Positions 33,383 through 44,610 of a stretch of DNA of 64,000 bases are shown here, one piece after another. Source of the DNA: Mesostigma viride (taxonomy: Eukaryota > Streptophyta > Mesostigmatophyceae > Mesostigmatales > Mesostigmataceae); NCBI GenBank assembly GCA_009746045.1, contig RPFO01000406.1, forward strand, positions 2,756,229-2,820,228, written 5' to 3'. Positions within the stretch are counted from its first letter, which is position 1; every line of letters begins with the position of its first letter. The notes below the pieces were generated by a model, which was given only the letters and a program-made list of their open reading frames with translations, did not search any database and had not been told where the DNA came from. Made by a program: the position numbers and the translations under genes.

Positions 33383-34034
33383 CAGGTTGGCAGCGGCTTG
33401 TTCCGGCTGTCAGCCCTCCGCCTATGCCCTGGCGCCTTTGCTATTTCACTGCCCTGTTGCTAGTTTCACGTCGACAGGTGCATTTGAGTGCGTTGATTAT
33501 TATTGCTTTCCAGCAGTATTTACGCATTAGCGAGGCGCTAGGGCTGCGGGTTCGGGATGTGGCTCATCCCGGCCACCCCCTTCTCGAGCCAGGGCCCATG
33601 GTCGGTGCCCTTGTGCTGCGCAACCCCAAAACTGCGCAGGGGGCGGCCCAGCACGTCCTCGTCCGGGATCCACTTTCTTTGTGGCTCCTGCGACGTCTGA
33701 CGGCTGGCCAGCCCCCGGATGCACTCCTCTTTCGGGCTTAACGTACAGCCAGGCTAGGCAGCAGTGGGAGGCTGTGCAGGCCCGCATGGGCATCCCAGGG
33801 ATGTTTTCTTTTCACAGCCTCCGGCATGGGGGGGCGACGCACGACGCCATCGCTGGCGAGTCGCCGGAGGCCATCCAGCTGCGCGGCCGGTGGGCTTCGG
33901 CCCTCTCGGTCACGCGCTACATTGGCCTCCACCGCAGCCTCCTGGGGCGCGACATCCCACCCGCCCTCTGGGCTCAGGCCCTGGGTTTTGACCCAGCGGC
34001 TTTCCGGCGCCACTTCGGTGGCGTCGTGTTTTGA
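33101..34034 (+). CDS. DIRS element tyrosine recombinase (frameshifted)
   Basis: Read across two single-base shifts (about 33300 and 33700-33735), the region forms one tyrosine recombinase. The N-terminal core-binding part contains YRRAAAVYVAWAPPG. The first catalytic Arg is in QQYLRISEALGLRVRDV (~33510-33560). The H-x-x-R box is HSLRHGGATHDA (~33812), the third conserved block is LRGRWAS, and the Tyr nucleophile is in SVTRYIGLHRS (~33910). It catalyses integration of the circular DNA copy. Both breaks lie in G- or C-rich stretches, so sequencing indels are possible. Confidence 0.8.
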
Positions 34035-34229
34035 CGTCCTCCTGTTTTTATCTCTCGTCTTTTAGCTATCAACTGACCTCACCCTTGTGTGGGAGGTCAG
34101 GGGGGAAATGGTTTAACTAACCCGAGGGTGAACCTGGGTTGGGACAAAGTACCCCCATAGCTAGGTAGTTTAAGTTTTCTTTTTTGCATGTCCTACGTAT
34201 TTTCGGCTGTTAGCCATGTAAGGAGATGT

Positions 34230-34426
34230 GGGTAGAGCAGGGGCACAGCTGCTGTGGGCTGGCCCTGCACATTCACATAGTGTGCTCACCCTAGCATACA
34301 GATGGCCGTGTTGCCATCTGGTAGACATGTCTGTGTTATTCCACCGTATAGAGCTAGCACACATATTGTAATAAATTTGATGTTTTGTGGTGATGCATGC
34401 AAAGCAAGGCAAGGCCAGAAATGGAT
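34230..34426 (+). repeat. DIRS split repeat B1
   Basis: Starts GGGTAGAGCAGGGGCAC and ends CCAGAAATGGAT; matches 34661-34857. It contains AATAAATTTG, a possible polyadenylation signal. Confidence 0.88.
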
Positions 34427-34636
34427 TTGGTGAGCTATGCTCATTTTATCTATGACTAACCTGCTGAGCGGAGAATGCAACGCCGTATAGCACCAAAGGA
34501 ATAAATAATTTTAGAAAAAAAAATATTTTTTGTGCTGGCACCCGTACCCCAGCCACCCAGGTAGGGGTTGGCTGGAGAGGTGGTTGCTATAAAGGGTGGG
34601 CTTCCATTCTAGGGAAGCAGGTTGTTTCTTTTGCCT
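34427..34636 (+). repeat. DIRS split repeat A2
   Basis: Direct copy of A1, joined to B1 without spacer, as expected of the internal B1A2 junction. Differences from A1 are few (for example AAATAAT versus AAAATAAT near 34501). Confidence 0.88.
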
Positions 34637-34660
34637 CCCACCCACCCACCCTGGCAAAAG

Positions 34661-34857
34661 GGGTAGAGCAGGGGCACAGCTGCTGTGGGCTGGCCCTGCA
34701 CATTCACATAGTGTGCTCACCCTAGCATACAGATGGCCGTGTTGCCATCTGGTAGACATGTCTGTGTTATTCCACCGTATAGAGCTAGCACACATATTGT
34801 AATAAATTTGATGTTTTGTGGTGATGCATGCAAAGCAAGGCAAGGCCAGAAATGGAT
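34661..34857 (+). repeat. DIRS split repeat B2
   Basis: Direct copy of B1; the right end of the element. Confidence 0.88.
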
Positions 34858-35525
34858 GGGATATTTGCTGTATGCCATTGCAATTATGTAGTAGGTCAAT
34901 GCTTGATTTTGTATGTACGTCTAATTGTGTGTGTACATGTATGTATGACGGCTGGTAACAACAACCTGCATCAAGCAATACGTGACGAAGGATTGATTGA
35001 TGGATTGAAACTCACATCAGCTGATGCAATCACAAGGTGTTTGAAGCTACACAAGTAATCTGCGTTCATTGTGACCATGCATATTCAAGTTACCAGGCAA
35101 TGCATATGTTATGGATGTCTCAGTGTTTGTTTTACAGCTGGGATTGCACTGCAGATGTCCTATCCCACTTACATGTTACATAGGCAGTGACTCCCACCAA
35201 ACACCCAAGTGCGGACCAGTCGGGTGATTTCCCACCGCACTGTCCTGTATAAAGGAATTTAGGTTCAGAGAATAGTAATGTATGCCTGCACTACAGTACG
35301 TACCTTTGGGGTGGTTATAGTGTACATACTCTTTGTACTTTATATCGATGCAAACACCCCAATTAGAGTACTGACGGGTGATTGCGAAGGCGTGAATAGT
35401 TGAAGGTGGAAATCCTGATTTTTCTGGCAGCTCATTTGATTGATTATTTGAATGTACAATACTGATGCCCTGTCACACACAGTGACGTTTCAATTTCTAC
35501 GATTATCATTATATCGATTGCACAG
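34858..35525. other. LRR intron 2, right part
   Basis: AT-rich non-coding sequence. No repeat or second exon was recognised apart from the acceptor TATCGATTGCACAG at its end. Confidence 0.5.
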
Positions 35526-35600
35526 GAAATAGATTGACGATGAATACCTTGAGGGGTCCATTCCGTCAACGATCGGGAGCCTTACCGAGTTGCAATACTT
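35526..35600 (+). CDS. LRR receptor-like gene, exon c: LRR with in-frame stop
   Basis: Acceptor GATTGCACAG and donor ATACTT|GTAAGT bound 75 bp. The LRR core reads IDDEYLEGSIPSTIGSLTELQYL, and the exon has the same phase as its siblings. In that phase the third codon is TAG (35530-35532). Either the exon is broken, it is skipped (which preserves the frame because it is symmetrical), or the base is wrong in the assembly. Confidence 0.6.
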
Positions 35601-37039
35601 GTAAGTTTTCTGCATTCGTTGTTAATAGCTAACATGGGTTGTGTTGCCCCAAGTGGGACGAGTCCGCCCTTTAACCCCTATGTAAATGGGCCGAGATCCA
35701 GCCGATAAATCCGCTGTAACTTAACAATTTTGCAAACCAGATGCCATCCAACCTACCCATATCCAATGGCTGTCCTTGGGGGCCAAGCATGTCCATGAGT
35801 TGCCCTTCCGGTTGGTTTATCACAACCTTACATATATGCAGGGTAGGCCATGTATAACTGCCGTCAAAGTCAGGGGGGTCAAGACGTGCGTTTTCATTTT
35901 TGGTAGAATGTGCAGTTTGAATTATGTTATAAGACCTAGGCACCCACCACTTCAGGGATGATAAACAATTAGTTGCTGAACAGTTTGAACCATTGGGGTC
36001 ATCATTTGGTTGGGTATACCAGCAGTTACACCCGGTACAGTCCATAGGGGTACCGTTGGTAAAAAGCAACCAAGGGGTAGGGGTGGGCATACTACCTACT
36101 AATATGGCCACCAACCATGTCATACAATACATTTCCCTTCCACAATGATGGGGAAACATAATTGCATCATCACACTGCCCTTACATGGCACCTATGTGCA
36201 GGTGCCACCTTGTCCATGCACGTAGGTAACGTGGTACGGATACCCTACGCAAGGCATGCATTCTAGGAGGCAGCCATCAACAAACTAGTGATGTTGAGCC
36301 TATTTCAGCCTGCCCTAGCAAGGATAAACTAGGCCTAAGCTGCTATAGCTTGCCAGGTGATGGCCAGCACACCTGGTGGCACATGCTGTCAATGGGAAGC
36401 TTTTACGCACCAGTTACATGCTTGATGATGCCACAGAGACTAGCCAACTGCCTCACACTCATGCAATATGTGTGTGGGAAATGTATAACAAACATATATG
36501 GAGGGATTCAAACCCATACAGCCTCTTAAACTTATCACCATCACACTATGGCAGGTCAACTGACTGAGGGAAGCATCTAAGAATGGTGTTTTAGGAAGGG
36601 GCCAGGCCATGGTCAAGAAAGAGCATGAGTAATGAAGAAAGAATGTGTACACAAGCTAGAATGTATACATAAGCGTCATACATCGACAAGAAAACGATTA
36701 ATTAATTAATTAATAGACACGTGACTGCGTCACGTGAGCATAAGTCCTCAGTGGGAGGGGAACAAGGGATGGAATGGATGGTGTAAGCTATCTAGGTCCT
36801 AGTTACAGGGGTGTGGGCACCGCGGCCCGAATCGCTATGAATGCCATACGCATACTGAACAAGTCTCGAGTGGACACGTGTGTAGTACTCCTACACACAC
36901 AGATCTCGAATGATTTATCTAGTACCAAAGCCGAAAGGCTTGCATCACTCCCCGGAAAGGAGAACTTTTGCGGATGACTGTAGGTGTCAGTTGGCGATGC
37001 CTTAGGATCAGGAGACGTCCGTCCTATAGTCAGCAAAAA

Positions 37040-37075
37040 GTTGGTGCGAGAGGTCCCCAGTTCGATTCTGGCCTG
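37040..37075 (+). other. tRNA-like B-box fragment
   Basis: GAGAGGTCCCCAGTTCGATT and the following CTGG resemble the T-arm of a tRNA (stem CCAG/CTGG around a TTCGATT loop). No complete cloverleaf could be drawn. It sits in the 3' region of the LINE and may be a tRNA-derived fragment. Confidence 0.3.
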
Positions 37076-37079
37076 GATT

Positions 37080-38050
37080 CATTTGCAGATCGCGTTTTCC
37101 GCGGACCGGCACTGAACGCAAATGGTTTTCACCTTTGCGGCGTGCCGAATCAGAATATACGCGGTCACACGCGGAGCCCCCACAGACTTGGGGGTGGTCT
37201 CCTTCATCACTACTTGCCATCTATCCTTGCGTACCATCTGCCTCCATATTACAGACAAACCAGGAGGCAGCCCGGGTGTGAGCCCGTCACGTCTAGTGTA
37301 GCACATGTCCATTCCGAGTCTATCACGAAAAGTCCACGGGTGGCGGCCCTGCTGCGGGCAGCCTGGGGCACGCCAGGTGAGGACATATCGCCCAGTCTGG
37401 GCGGGCTTGGTGCCAGCTAGTCTATATGATGTGTCTACCTGATCTGTGCGGGCCAGGTGCCCGGCAAGGCCCAGGCGCCTGTGCCTAATAATGTGGGAAA
37501 CATAGGGCAAATCAGCGTACAAATCCTCATTACTAATGTGCAAACCAAAGGGGATGTTAAGGGCCTTGCGCAGCATCTTGGTGACGGTGCCGTCGAGTCG
37601 TTGCTCCAGCTCCTGCGTCAGTGTCCAGGTCTCGGCGCCGTAGGTCAGGATCGTCAGATTGACGACCGTGAAGAGGTCACACTTGACAATCCGGGGTAGG
37701 GCGGGGTTGCTCCACCAGCGGCGGTGGTCATGGAGTTGCGCCCACGCCATGCCGATCCGTGTCGTCAGGTCGTCCTCGCAGTCGGGAAGCCAACTGTCGA
37801 GCAGCTTGAAGCGGCCTGAAGGAGGGTAGTTGACCTCGGTGTCGTCTAAGAGGCGGAGTGTGGGTGGGGGCCCTGCCATGCCGAGGGCCAGGGCCTCCGT
37901 TTTGGGGCTGATTTCTAGACCAACCGCCCGAGCCTCGAGCGCCAGGCAGTCCAGCCAAAGTTGGGCAGACTCCGGCTTCTCGATGAGCGTGATGTCGTCG
38001 GCATAAATGAGGCCAGCTAGTAAATTCTGCTTGTTAGTCGGCCCCCCTTC
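37080..38050 (-). CDS. LINE reverse transcriptase, C-terminal part (truncated)
   Basis: The minus-strand frame begins in LINE sequence with EGGPTNKQNLLAGLIYADDI, containing the catalytic Y-A-D-D box. It continues with GLEISPKTEALALGM, the RT thumb-like region LTYGAETWTLTQELEQRLDG, and the LINE C-terminal block GLAGHLARTDQVDTS and GLSVIWRQMVRKDRWQVV. The residues before EGG in the open frame come from the E1 LTR and are not part of this protein. The N-terminal endonuclease and most RT fingers are missing because of 5' truncation. A relative lies at 8645-9124. Confidence 0.8.
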
Positions 38051-38694
38051 AGTTAGCATATTGGTGATGCAATATGCTAAGCATATCATACCTGAAGTGG
38101 CCTTTCCAACGCCGTGCTAGACGCCTCATTTGGACAAGGAACTTGAGAGTTATCAAGTCCCGAAGTAATGCCGCCGGACGCTACAGCAGTACCAGGACTA
38201 AGGACACGTGAGGGACAGGGCACGTGGCAGTGTTGGGTGAACCATCACACGTTACGTGTCACAGGACCGACTGTCACTAGGAGGTACTGTGGTCAATATT
38301 GGTTGATGGTACCAAGAATGTCACAGGACTTCAGGACTGGCAGTCCTGCAGGCCTGGGATGGACGGGTACTTGTCATGACGGATAAATCCAGAGCGTTAC
38401 TGTCATTCATGGAAGGACAGACGTCCTGGATTGATGCAACCAAGGAAATTGACAGTGGCGGACCTGCCAAGGCGTGCAAGGCCTGGCAGCAATGGTGAGA
38501 CCTAGAAAGGCTCGGACACAGCAGTGGCCAAGCGTCTTTTCCCAACACCGTCCGTGGGTACTGCCGCCTCAGGCTAGTGACCACAGGGTAGTGAGGCAAC
38601 TGTGGTAAAGGTTAAAAGCCGCTGGTTGAAACCATGGCTCCATTCATCACATCTTGGGAAGACCAGAAACTCACTGATCCGCGTTCATCTAAAT
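38051..38694 (+). repeat. E1 5' LTR
   Basis: Begins AGTTAGCATATTGG and ends ATCTAAAT, with boundaries fixed by the CCTTC target duplication; it lacks TG...CA ends. It starts with a perfect hairpin (TTAGCATATTG/CAATATGCTAA, 38053-38080). ORFs in it are repeated identically in the 3' LTR and are not genes. Confidence 0.85.
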
Positions 38695-38705
38695 CGTATT
38701 ACAGT
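38695..38705 (+). promoter_or_regulatory. E1 putative primer-binding site, complementary to its own 3' UTR
   Basis: CGTATTACAGT follows the LTR directly. It does not begin with TGG and so cannot pair with a tRNA CCA end, but it is the exact reverse complement of 45252-45262. Confidence 0.55.
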
Positions 38706-38718
38706 CTGGTCGACGGAT

Positions 38719-39683
38719 ATGTCGAATTCGGACTCTGAAGCTAGGACAAACACCTTTGCGCGTGCAGCAAGGGTAGCGGCGTCCAGTCCAGTACCCGCAG
38801 GAGGGCACGAGGACTCGGGGAAGTGCGCCGAAATATTCGTGCGGTGTCGGCACCGGGCGAGTACGTCCGAGGAGCAGCCGAGCAGCTGCTGAGATTTCGC
38901 GAGGACCTCGCGGAAATCATCAGAAGGCTGCCAGCGTCTTGGCGGGCTGGCCACACAAACGCATTCGCGTTTGAGCAGGTGGTCACTCTGCTTTTGCAGA
39001 TAATTGCCATAAGCCTCGGGGGTGCCCGAGAGATAAACGACCTTGTCGCCAATCTCCGCCTTGGGGACGACTACACCGGCGTGCCAAACGTGGTGCAGGT
39101 CGCCCGGGACAGGCGGGAGGCCATCGTTCGTGGCAGTACGCAGGCGTTGGTGGCAGAGTGCCAGAATCTGGCGCACTCTGTCTTAGAGTTGACCAGAGGC
39201 GCTGCTGATCGTGTCTTCATTACTCTTAATCCCTTCTCCATCTACACTAGTCGGGATACTCCACATTCTCGCCGAGAGTTAAACCAGCTAAGTTTGACTG
39301 TCGACGTGGTTGGCGGTCGAGAGGTCTCAGCCGACGACGCCTTCTACGACTTCGTAGATCAGCCAGCAGGGGCGGTAGTACAGCCGGCCCAGAGGCGTCA
39401 CGAGGGCGACGGCTCTCAGGAGGGCCGTGAGCAGGCGCAGCGGGACGAGCTTAATCGCTACCACATTGACGACAACGTTGGTTTAGGTGAGGCCCATTTG
39501 TTGAGGTGGGGGCGTTCTCGCTGGATACGTGATTACGCGTATGGTTTGAGGCTTCCGGTGGTTATTAGGCCTGTGCCTACTCACGACGACCAGGGGCAGC
39601 CATTGAATCCGGTGGAGGGACCGTTCCACGAGCCAGCACCTGCACCGGTTGCAGGAGAAGCTTCGTCTGAAAACGAGGCTTGA
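38719..39683 (+). CDS. E1 ORF1: pre-gag protein of unknown function
   Basis: The probable start is ATG 38719 (MSNSDSEARTNTFARAA); the main body is open from 38823 in another frame, so one shift lies near 38800-38830. The body contains EQLLRFREDLAEIIRRL, LLLQIIAISLGGAREINDLV, DAFYDFVDQPAGAVV, EGDGSQEGREQAQRDEL and GRSRWIRDYAYGLRLPV. The same blocks in the same order occur in E2 (55944-54746) at clearly lower than LTR-level identity, so the protein is under constraint or recently was. I know no standard LTR-retrotransposon protein in this position and recognise no domain. No signal peptide or membrane segment is evident. It is followed 68 bp later by the gag ATG. Confidence 0.65.
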
Positions 39684-39751
39684 GGGGGTGGAGGATAGGT
39701 GGAGAGTTTGCTGTTTTCTTGTTGCAAAGTTGGTCGCAGCCATTGTATATA

Positions 39752-41071
39752 ATGCCTAGGAGGGCAAGCCGGGGTGCGGCGACATTCGAGGAGCAACGGG
39801 AGCGAACGGCAGAGGAGGACATCGCCAGAGAGGAAGGGGAGGCGATGGAGGAGAGGGGCGTGGAGGCGCCAGCTGGGCAACCTATCCCAGAGATGGACCC
39901 CAGGCCGGGAGAACACACAAGCGGTGGCGTGATGGGCAAGCTGAGGCGGAGAAAGTCAAGCGTGCCAGGCGACCTACGGAGGCAGTGGTGCTCACAACGC
40001 CTGGTGAGGAGGACGCCATCGTCACCCCAGGTGTGCGTGCTGCAAAGCAAGCTGCTGTTCACGATAGGGTGTCTGGTATGTTGCCCGAGCGTTTGGAGGC
40101 TAGGATTGACCCTCCCCAGGCACCACCAGTGCGTGTGGGGAGTGTGTTGCCTGGCACCCGTCCATTTTCTGATGCTGTGACAGTCATGAATGGGCAGAAA
40201 GCGCTCAACCCTCCCTGAAGCAAGACAACCTGGATAAATGGCTTGATGACATGAAGCTAGTCGTGGGCTCTGTCGCAGCAGGTGTGGATATTGTCAGGGT
40301 GTTTCACTCTTCCACCGCAAACAAGGGTCGTCTGAAAGGGTCAATGACATGGCTAGGCATGCTCTGAAGAGGGGCACACTTGGCTGCAGTTCCTGGATGA
40401 CATCAAGGAGGAGTTTTCTGACAGGGTTCACAATCTCACCATGGAAAAGAAGAGAGAATTTGATGAGTTTGAGATCAAGGGTGAGGTGGCTGCTGAGCTG
40501 GCCAGGTTTGAGTTGATCGTGGAGGCAGGCAAGAAGCAGGGCTTCAGTGTGACAGTCAGGGCAGCAGCAGACCACTTCTTGATAAGATGGGCTTGTCAGA
40601 GGAAGGTAGGGCTACTGCTAGGCAGCTCTGTGATCTCACTGATGGCACCTGGGGGGCTCTGAAGCGTGTGATACTAAACTTCAGGACCCGGGTCCCTACC
40701 TGCAAGGGTATCAGTTCTCAGGGAGGGTCAGCGTCTCAGGCTAGCCAGGGCAAGAACCGTACCCCATCTGGGACACGGTATGGCAGCAGGAGAAGGAAGC
40801 AGGCCCAGAAGGAGCAGAACCAGGGTGGTGGAGGAGGTCAGCAGGGGAACCAGAATCAGGGGAACCAGTCTGGCAACCGTAACAGCCATCAGCAGGGTAA
40901 GGGTGGTGGCCAGGGGCAGAATAACAATCAGCCTCAGGCAACCAGAACAAGCAGGACAGCAAGGCCCCAGGGGGAGGGTCTGGCAAGAGCAAGTGTTTTG
41001 CTTGTGGCAAGGAAGGTCACTGGAAGAGGGATTGCCCAAACAAGAAGAAGGGGCAGTCTGATCAGAAGTGA
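39752..41071 (+). CDS. E1 Gag (several frameshifts)
   Basis: Starts at ATG 39752 in the context TGTATATAATGCC, which is conserved in E2. It begins MPRRASRGAATFEEQRERTA. Successive pieces in different frames match the E2 Gag: DAVTVMNGQKALNP (~40170), LDKWLDDMKLVV (~40230), EFDEFEIKGEVAAELARFE (~40460). The end is a zinc knuckle, CFACGKEGHWKRDC (~41000-41040), before TGA at 41069. At least three single-base shifts interrupt it. The nucleocapsid knuckle is immediately followed, in the same frame after the stop, by pol. Confidence 0.6.
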
Positions 41072-41074
41072 CTA

Positions 41075-44000
41075 GTGAAGCAGTCCCGTGTACATAGTGA
41101 GACACCCTGTGGGGACACAGCTTCACATGTAAATAAATCTGGGCAGGGTGCCACCTCTGATCAGCACCAGGGGTGTACTGATGTTCTCATTCCACAAGAT
41201 TGCATGCATGCTGCAGCACAACAATCCCCTCAACTGTCAACAGGTGGAGGGTCCCCAGACAGGGTTGGCTCTGGGAGCCTAGATGCTCTGCTGGGAGGGT
41301 CTGCTGGGTCCTCTGGATCCAAGATGCAGAAGGTGGATGTTGCGTCCTCACACGCAGGGCCCGTCCAGGCGTCTTCCCAGGTGCGTAATCTGGCTAGGCA
41401 ACTGAGCTACACGGATGCTGGACGCAGGCTGCACAATATCTTTGGTCACACAGCCATGGCTGAGATGTTTGGTTGGAAGATTGGAGATGAGCCACTGAGG
41501 GAAGCATGCAGGGCTGCAGCTGAGCAATGTACTTGTAAGGAGAATGCTGCCAAGAAGCCAAGGTCCCATGCTAGGGAGCCTGCCAGGGAGAAGGGGGACA
41601 TCCAGGTAGACGTCCAGCATATCAGGGGCTTATACATTTTGGTGGCAGTGGACAGATTTAGCAGGTACAGGCTGCTCCAGATTCTGCCAGATATGAAGGG
41701 GAATACCCTGCTGCTGGGCTTGCAGACTCTCTTACCAGGCTTTGGGGTGTACAAGACAGTACAGGCTGATATTCAGTTTGAGTGCCTACTGTCACAGCAG
41801 GAGCAACTGCCATGCAAGCTGCTGGTCACGCCCAGGGAGAGCCATGGACAGCAAGGTGCTGTGGAGAGATCCATCAGGGAGGTCAAGACCGTAGTGCTGG
41901 CAGAACCTAAGGTGCCACTGGTAGCATCTGCTTTGGAGAGGGCAGTGTGGACCAGGCAGGTGGAAGAACAGTTGAACCTCAGAATAAACTACTATTATGA
42001 CGGGGTGGCTGTCAATCCTGTAGCACTGCAGTTTGGGATGCTAGCCCAGGAAGTGGTCCAGGCATGCTTGAGGAAAGCAGACAGGGTGTTTGCTCAGTTG
42101 AGACGCAAGGATAGGGGCTGGAATGTGCTGAGGCCTCAGGTGGGGCTGAAGGTCAGAATGTGGAAGGAGCCATCAATGCAGGGCAAGAGGGGCAAGTGGC
42201 AGAACGGGGTGGTGACCTGTGTGGAAGATGCCAATCGTTCCTGCCTTGTGGCCTTGGAGAGTAATCCCAGGCATGTTTACAGGTTGAGCTGGGCCAACGT
42301 CAAGGAACGCAAGCCACATGCAATCTGGCCTGCAGACGGGCCTGGACCCCAGTGTTGGCTGGAGGGCCAGGTTAAGGACCAGGTAGTTGATGTGCCTGTC
42401 ACTGACGTGGGAGGTGGCTATCCCTCTGATGATGATGAGGTGCAGGAGGCAACTGCATCACCTGTGGTGGAGCCAACGGGGGCTGGGCCTGCACCAGGGT
42501 CCAAGAGGCCACTCATGGCAGACATTGTCCGGTCGCTCATGTTCAACAAGCACAAGGATCCCAAGGTATCTAAGTTGACTGAATGGGGTTCTTGCTGGGC
42601 TGCTACCCTAGAAGTGGATACTAACTCAGAGGTGTCTATCATCAGGGTGGAGGATGCTCAGGGCCTGAAGGTGAATAAGGCTGGCTGCAGGGCAGTGAGT
42701 GACTTTACGGGCACTGTAACAATGAAGATCCTAGGGGAAGTGACTGTGCCTATCCTGGGTGTCCCCACTGCGTTCTGTGTGGTGGAAGGGTACCAGGGGC
42801 CTGCCATTTTGGGCCAGAATTTCTTGTGCATGCCAGGAGTGACTCTGTCAGCAGATGAGCTTGCACTAGAAGGTCACGGCAGTTTGCCCCTCCAGAGATA
42901 TCACTACTCCAAGGGTCTAGCTGTGGCAGTCAAGGCTGTGAAGGGGCAGCAGAGTGTGGGGCCTGAAGGCAAGGAGCCCATTGCTGAGGACTTGTTGATC
43001 ATCCCAACCACCCTAGATCCACGGGACTTGGGGGTGCACAAGTACCAGATTGCTGGTCACAGTCCTATTTCCTGGCACCAGTTGGTAGAGTTGATGCAAA
43101 GCCCCAAGATGGCTAAGGCATGGATTCTAGGGTTTGTCTCCAGTGGGCATGACTGGATAGTGTCTAACTGTGCTGAGCCTGTGGATGAGTTGCCCAGGGA
43201 GCATCAGTTGCTAAGGCTCTTGTTTGTGCTCAAGCTGAAGGAGATAGACGGTGTGCAGGTGCCACATGTGAGGCCAGTTGTGACTGAGTACCATGGCACG
43301 GGGGAGCTGACAGATGAGGAGTTGTATACGCCTGGGATGCTGCATGATACCTGGAGGATTGTTCTGTGTATATATCTGTCTTTCCTGGTCAAGGGCATTG
43401 CGTACAGCTCTGTGCTGATTGATTTCAAGAGGGCTTTTCTAAAGGTGATGTGGAGCAGGCCAAGGAGACGTGGCGTGATATCCCTCCCTTCTTTGTAACA
43501 GTGCCCAAGGTGTGGAGAGCAGAGATCAAGTCAAAATATCTCAGAATACTCAAGGGTTTGGAGGGTCTCAGGTCCAGCCCTATCATCTGGAGAAAGAGCC
43601 TGGAAAAGTTTCTGAAAACTCACTGTGGCTTTACTGTGTCTCCAGTTGATCCTTGCTTGTTCCAGAGTACTCATGAAGGGTTGCCTGTGTTTGCATCTCT
43701 GCATGGAGATGACCTGCACCTTTTAGGGCCTCCTGAGTGGGTGGATTCAGTACTGTCCAAGATCCAGAAGAGGTTTGAGTTAGGAAAGGTCCAGCACATG
43801 AAGCAGGATGAGCCCATGGTGTTTTGTGGAATGCAGGCCACGCTGATCAAGAGGGCAGGTACTTGGTTTATCAAGATGGAGGGTGGCAACAACTATCCTC
43901 AGCAGATCATTGATGCCCTCCAGCAGCCCATTACCCAGGCCAGGTGTGCCACAATCAGGGGAATGTTGGCTTGGCTAGCTAGCATTTGTGCCCCAGATTT

Positions 44001-44610
44001 GTTGGTGCTGAGTAGGCTCACAGATGCTCAGCTGGTTGAGGTAGGGGCAGAGCAGGTGGTTGAGTCTGTCAGGAGCTCACCTCCACTCATACTGGCAGCT
44101 GTGGACTTGTACAAACCACTCAACATGGTGCTTTTTGTGGACAGTTCCATGGACAGCAGGAAGGTGACGGATGTCAGGGGTAGGGCAGCAGCACTCATTA
44201 CACTACAACAGGAGCACACTTCTCTGGTCAGCTGGTACAGTAGGTTACAGAACAGGGTGACGCCCAGCAGTGACATTGCTGAGTGCAGGGCAATATGTGA
44301 GGGGCTACACACTGCTCTTTACCTCAGGGAGTTATTCTACCAGCTCTGTCAGGTAGCTTCCTGTAGCTTGCAGCTGCACACACTGGTCAAGACAGACAGC
44401 ATGGGCATGGTGCAGTTTGTGCACAGACAGCTCGCCAGGAGCAGGGATCTGGATTATTTGTTGCTGAAGGAGATGTCTTACCTTGCTCATCTTGAACATG
44501 TGCCTGGTGTTGACAACCCAGCAGACGCCCTCACCAAGCTGGAGAGCAAGGCTGAGCTACAATACCCTGTGCTCAAAGGGCTCATGGACCCCTTTTCTGG
44601 TGGGACTTGA
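41075..44610 (+). CDS. E1 Pol: integrase-protease-RT-RNase H (one frameshift)
   Basis: The first frame runs 41075-43498 and the second 43450-44610; a missing base near 43445 separates them (compare AFLKGDQDQARQTW in E2). Counting from 41075, a zinc-binding-like LHNIFGH lies near residue 119. The integrase core has Asp179 (VDVQHIRG), Asp232 (QADIQFEC) and Glu264 (GQQGAVERSIREVK), a D,D31E spacing, followed by a C-terminal VGLKVRMWKEP domain. The protease is downstream of integrase: VDTNSEVSII with Asp515, and GPAILGQNFL near 575-584. RT follows (VLIDFKRAFL, Asp783), with HGDDLHLLGP in the second frame. RNase H has VLFVDSSMDSRK and SDIAECRAICEGLHTALYLR. Usual Copia order is PR-IN-RT-RH. Confidence 0.8.

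Larger units (their letters stand above)
29529..34857 (+). mobile_element. PAT/Kangaroo-like DIRS-order retrotransposon, 5.3 kb
   Basis: Split direct repeats in the order A1 (29529-29738), coding region, B1 (34230-34426), A2 (34427-34636), B2 (34661-34857). The A copies are 210 bp and the B copies 197 bp, each pair nearly identical by eye. The coding region gives a Gag-like frame, RT, RNase H and tyrosine recombinase; there is no integrase or LTR. This is the layout of PAT/Kangaroo/Ngaro-type elements, which integrate as a circular intermediate through the tyrosine recombinase without target duplication. A 24-bp CCCACCC-rich spacer separates A2 and B2. Confidence 0.88.
36699..38050 (-). mobile_element. 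5'-truncated LINE inserted in T1
   Basis: On the minus strand the element ends with hairpin CACGTGAC/GTCACGTG and a (TTAA)n tail at 36699. The flanking T1 sequence CAAGAAAACGAT is duplicated (36687-36698 and 46235-46246), a 12-bp target-site duplication. The remaining 12 bp of the 5' end lie beyond E1, at 46223-46234. Total LINE length is only ~1.36 kb, so it is a typical dead-on-arrival copy. Confidence 0.8.

Noticed and set aside
37040-37075. Functional tRNA gene
   Set aside because: Only a T-arm/B-box-like segment is visible; acceptor, D-arm and anticodon arm could not be assembled.
38168-38599. ORFs of 72 and 92 codons duplicated at 45691-46122
   Set aside because: LTR sequence of E1, repeated because LTRs are repeated. 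The same applies to 48173-48961 and 55981-56829 in E2.
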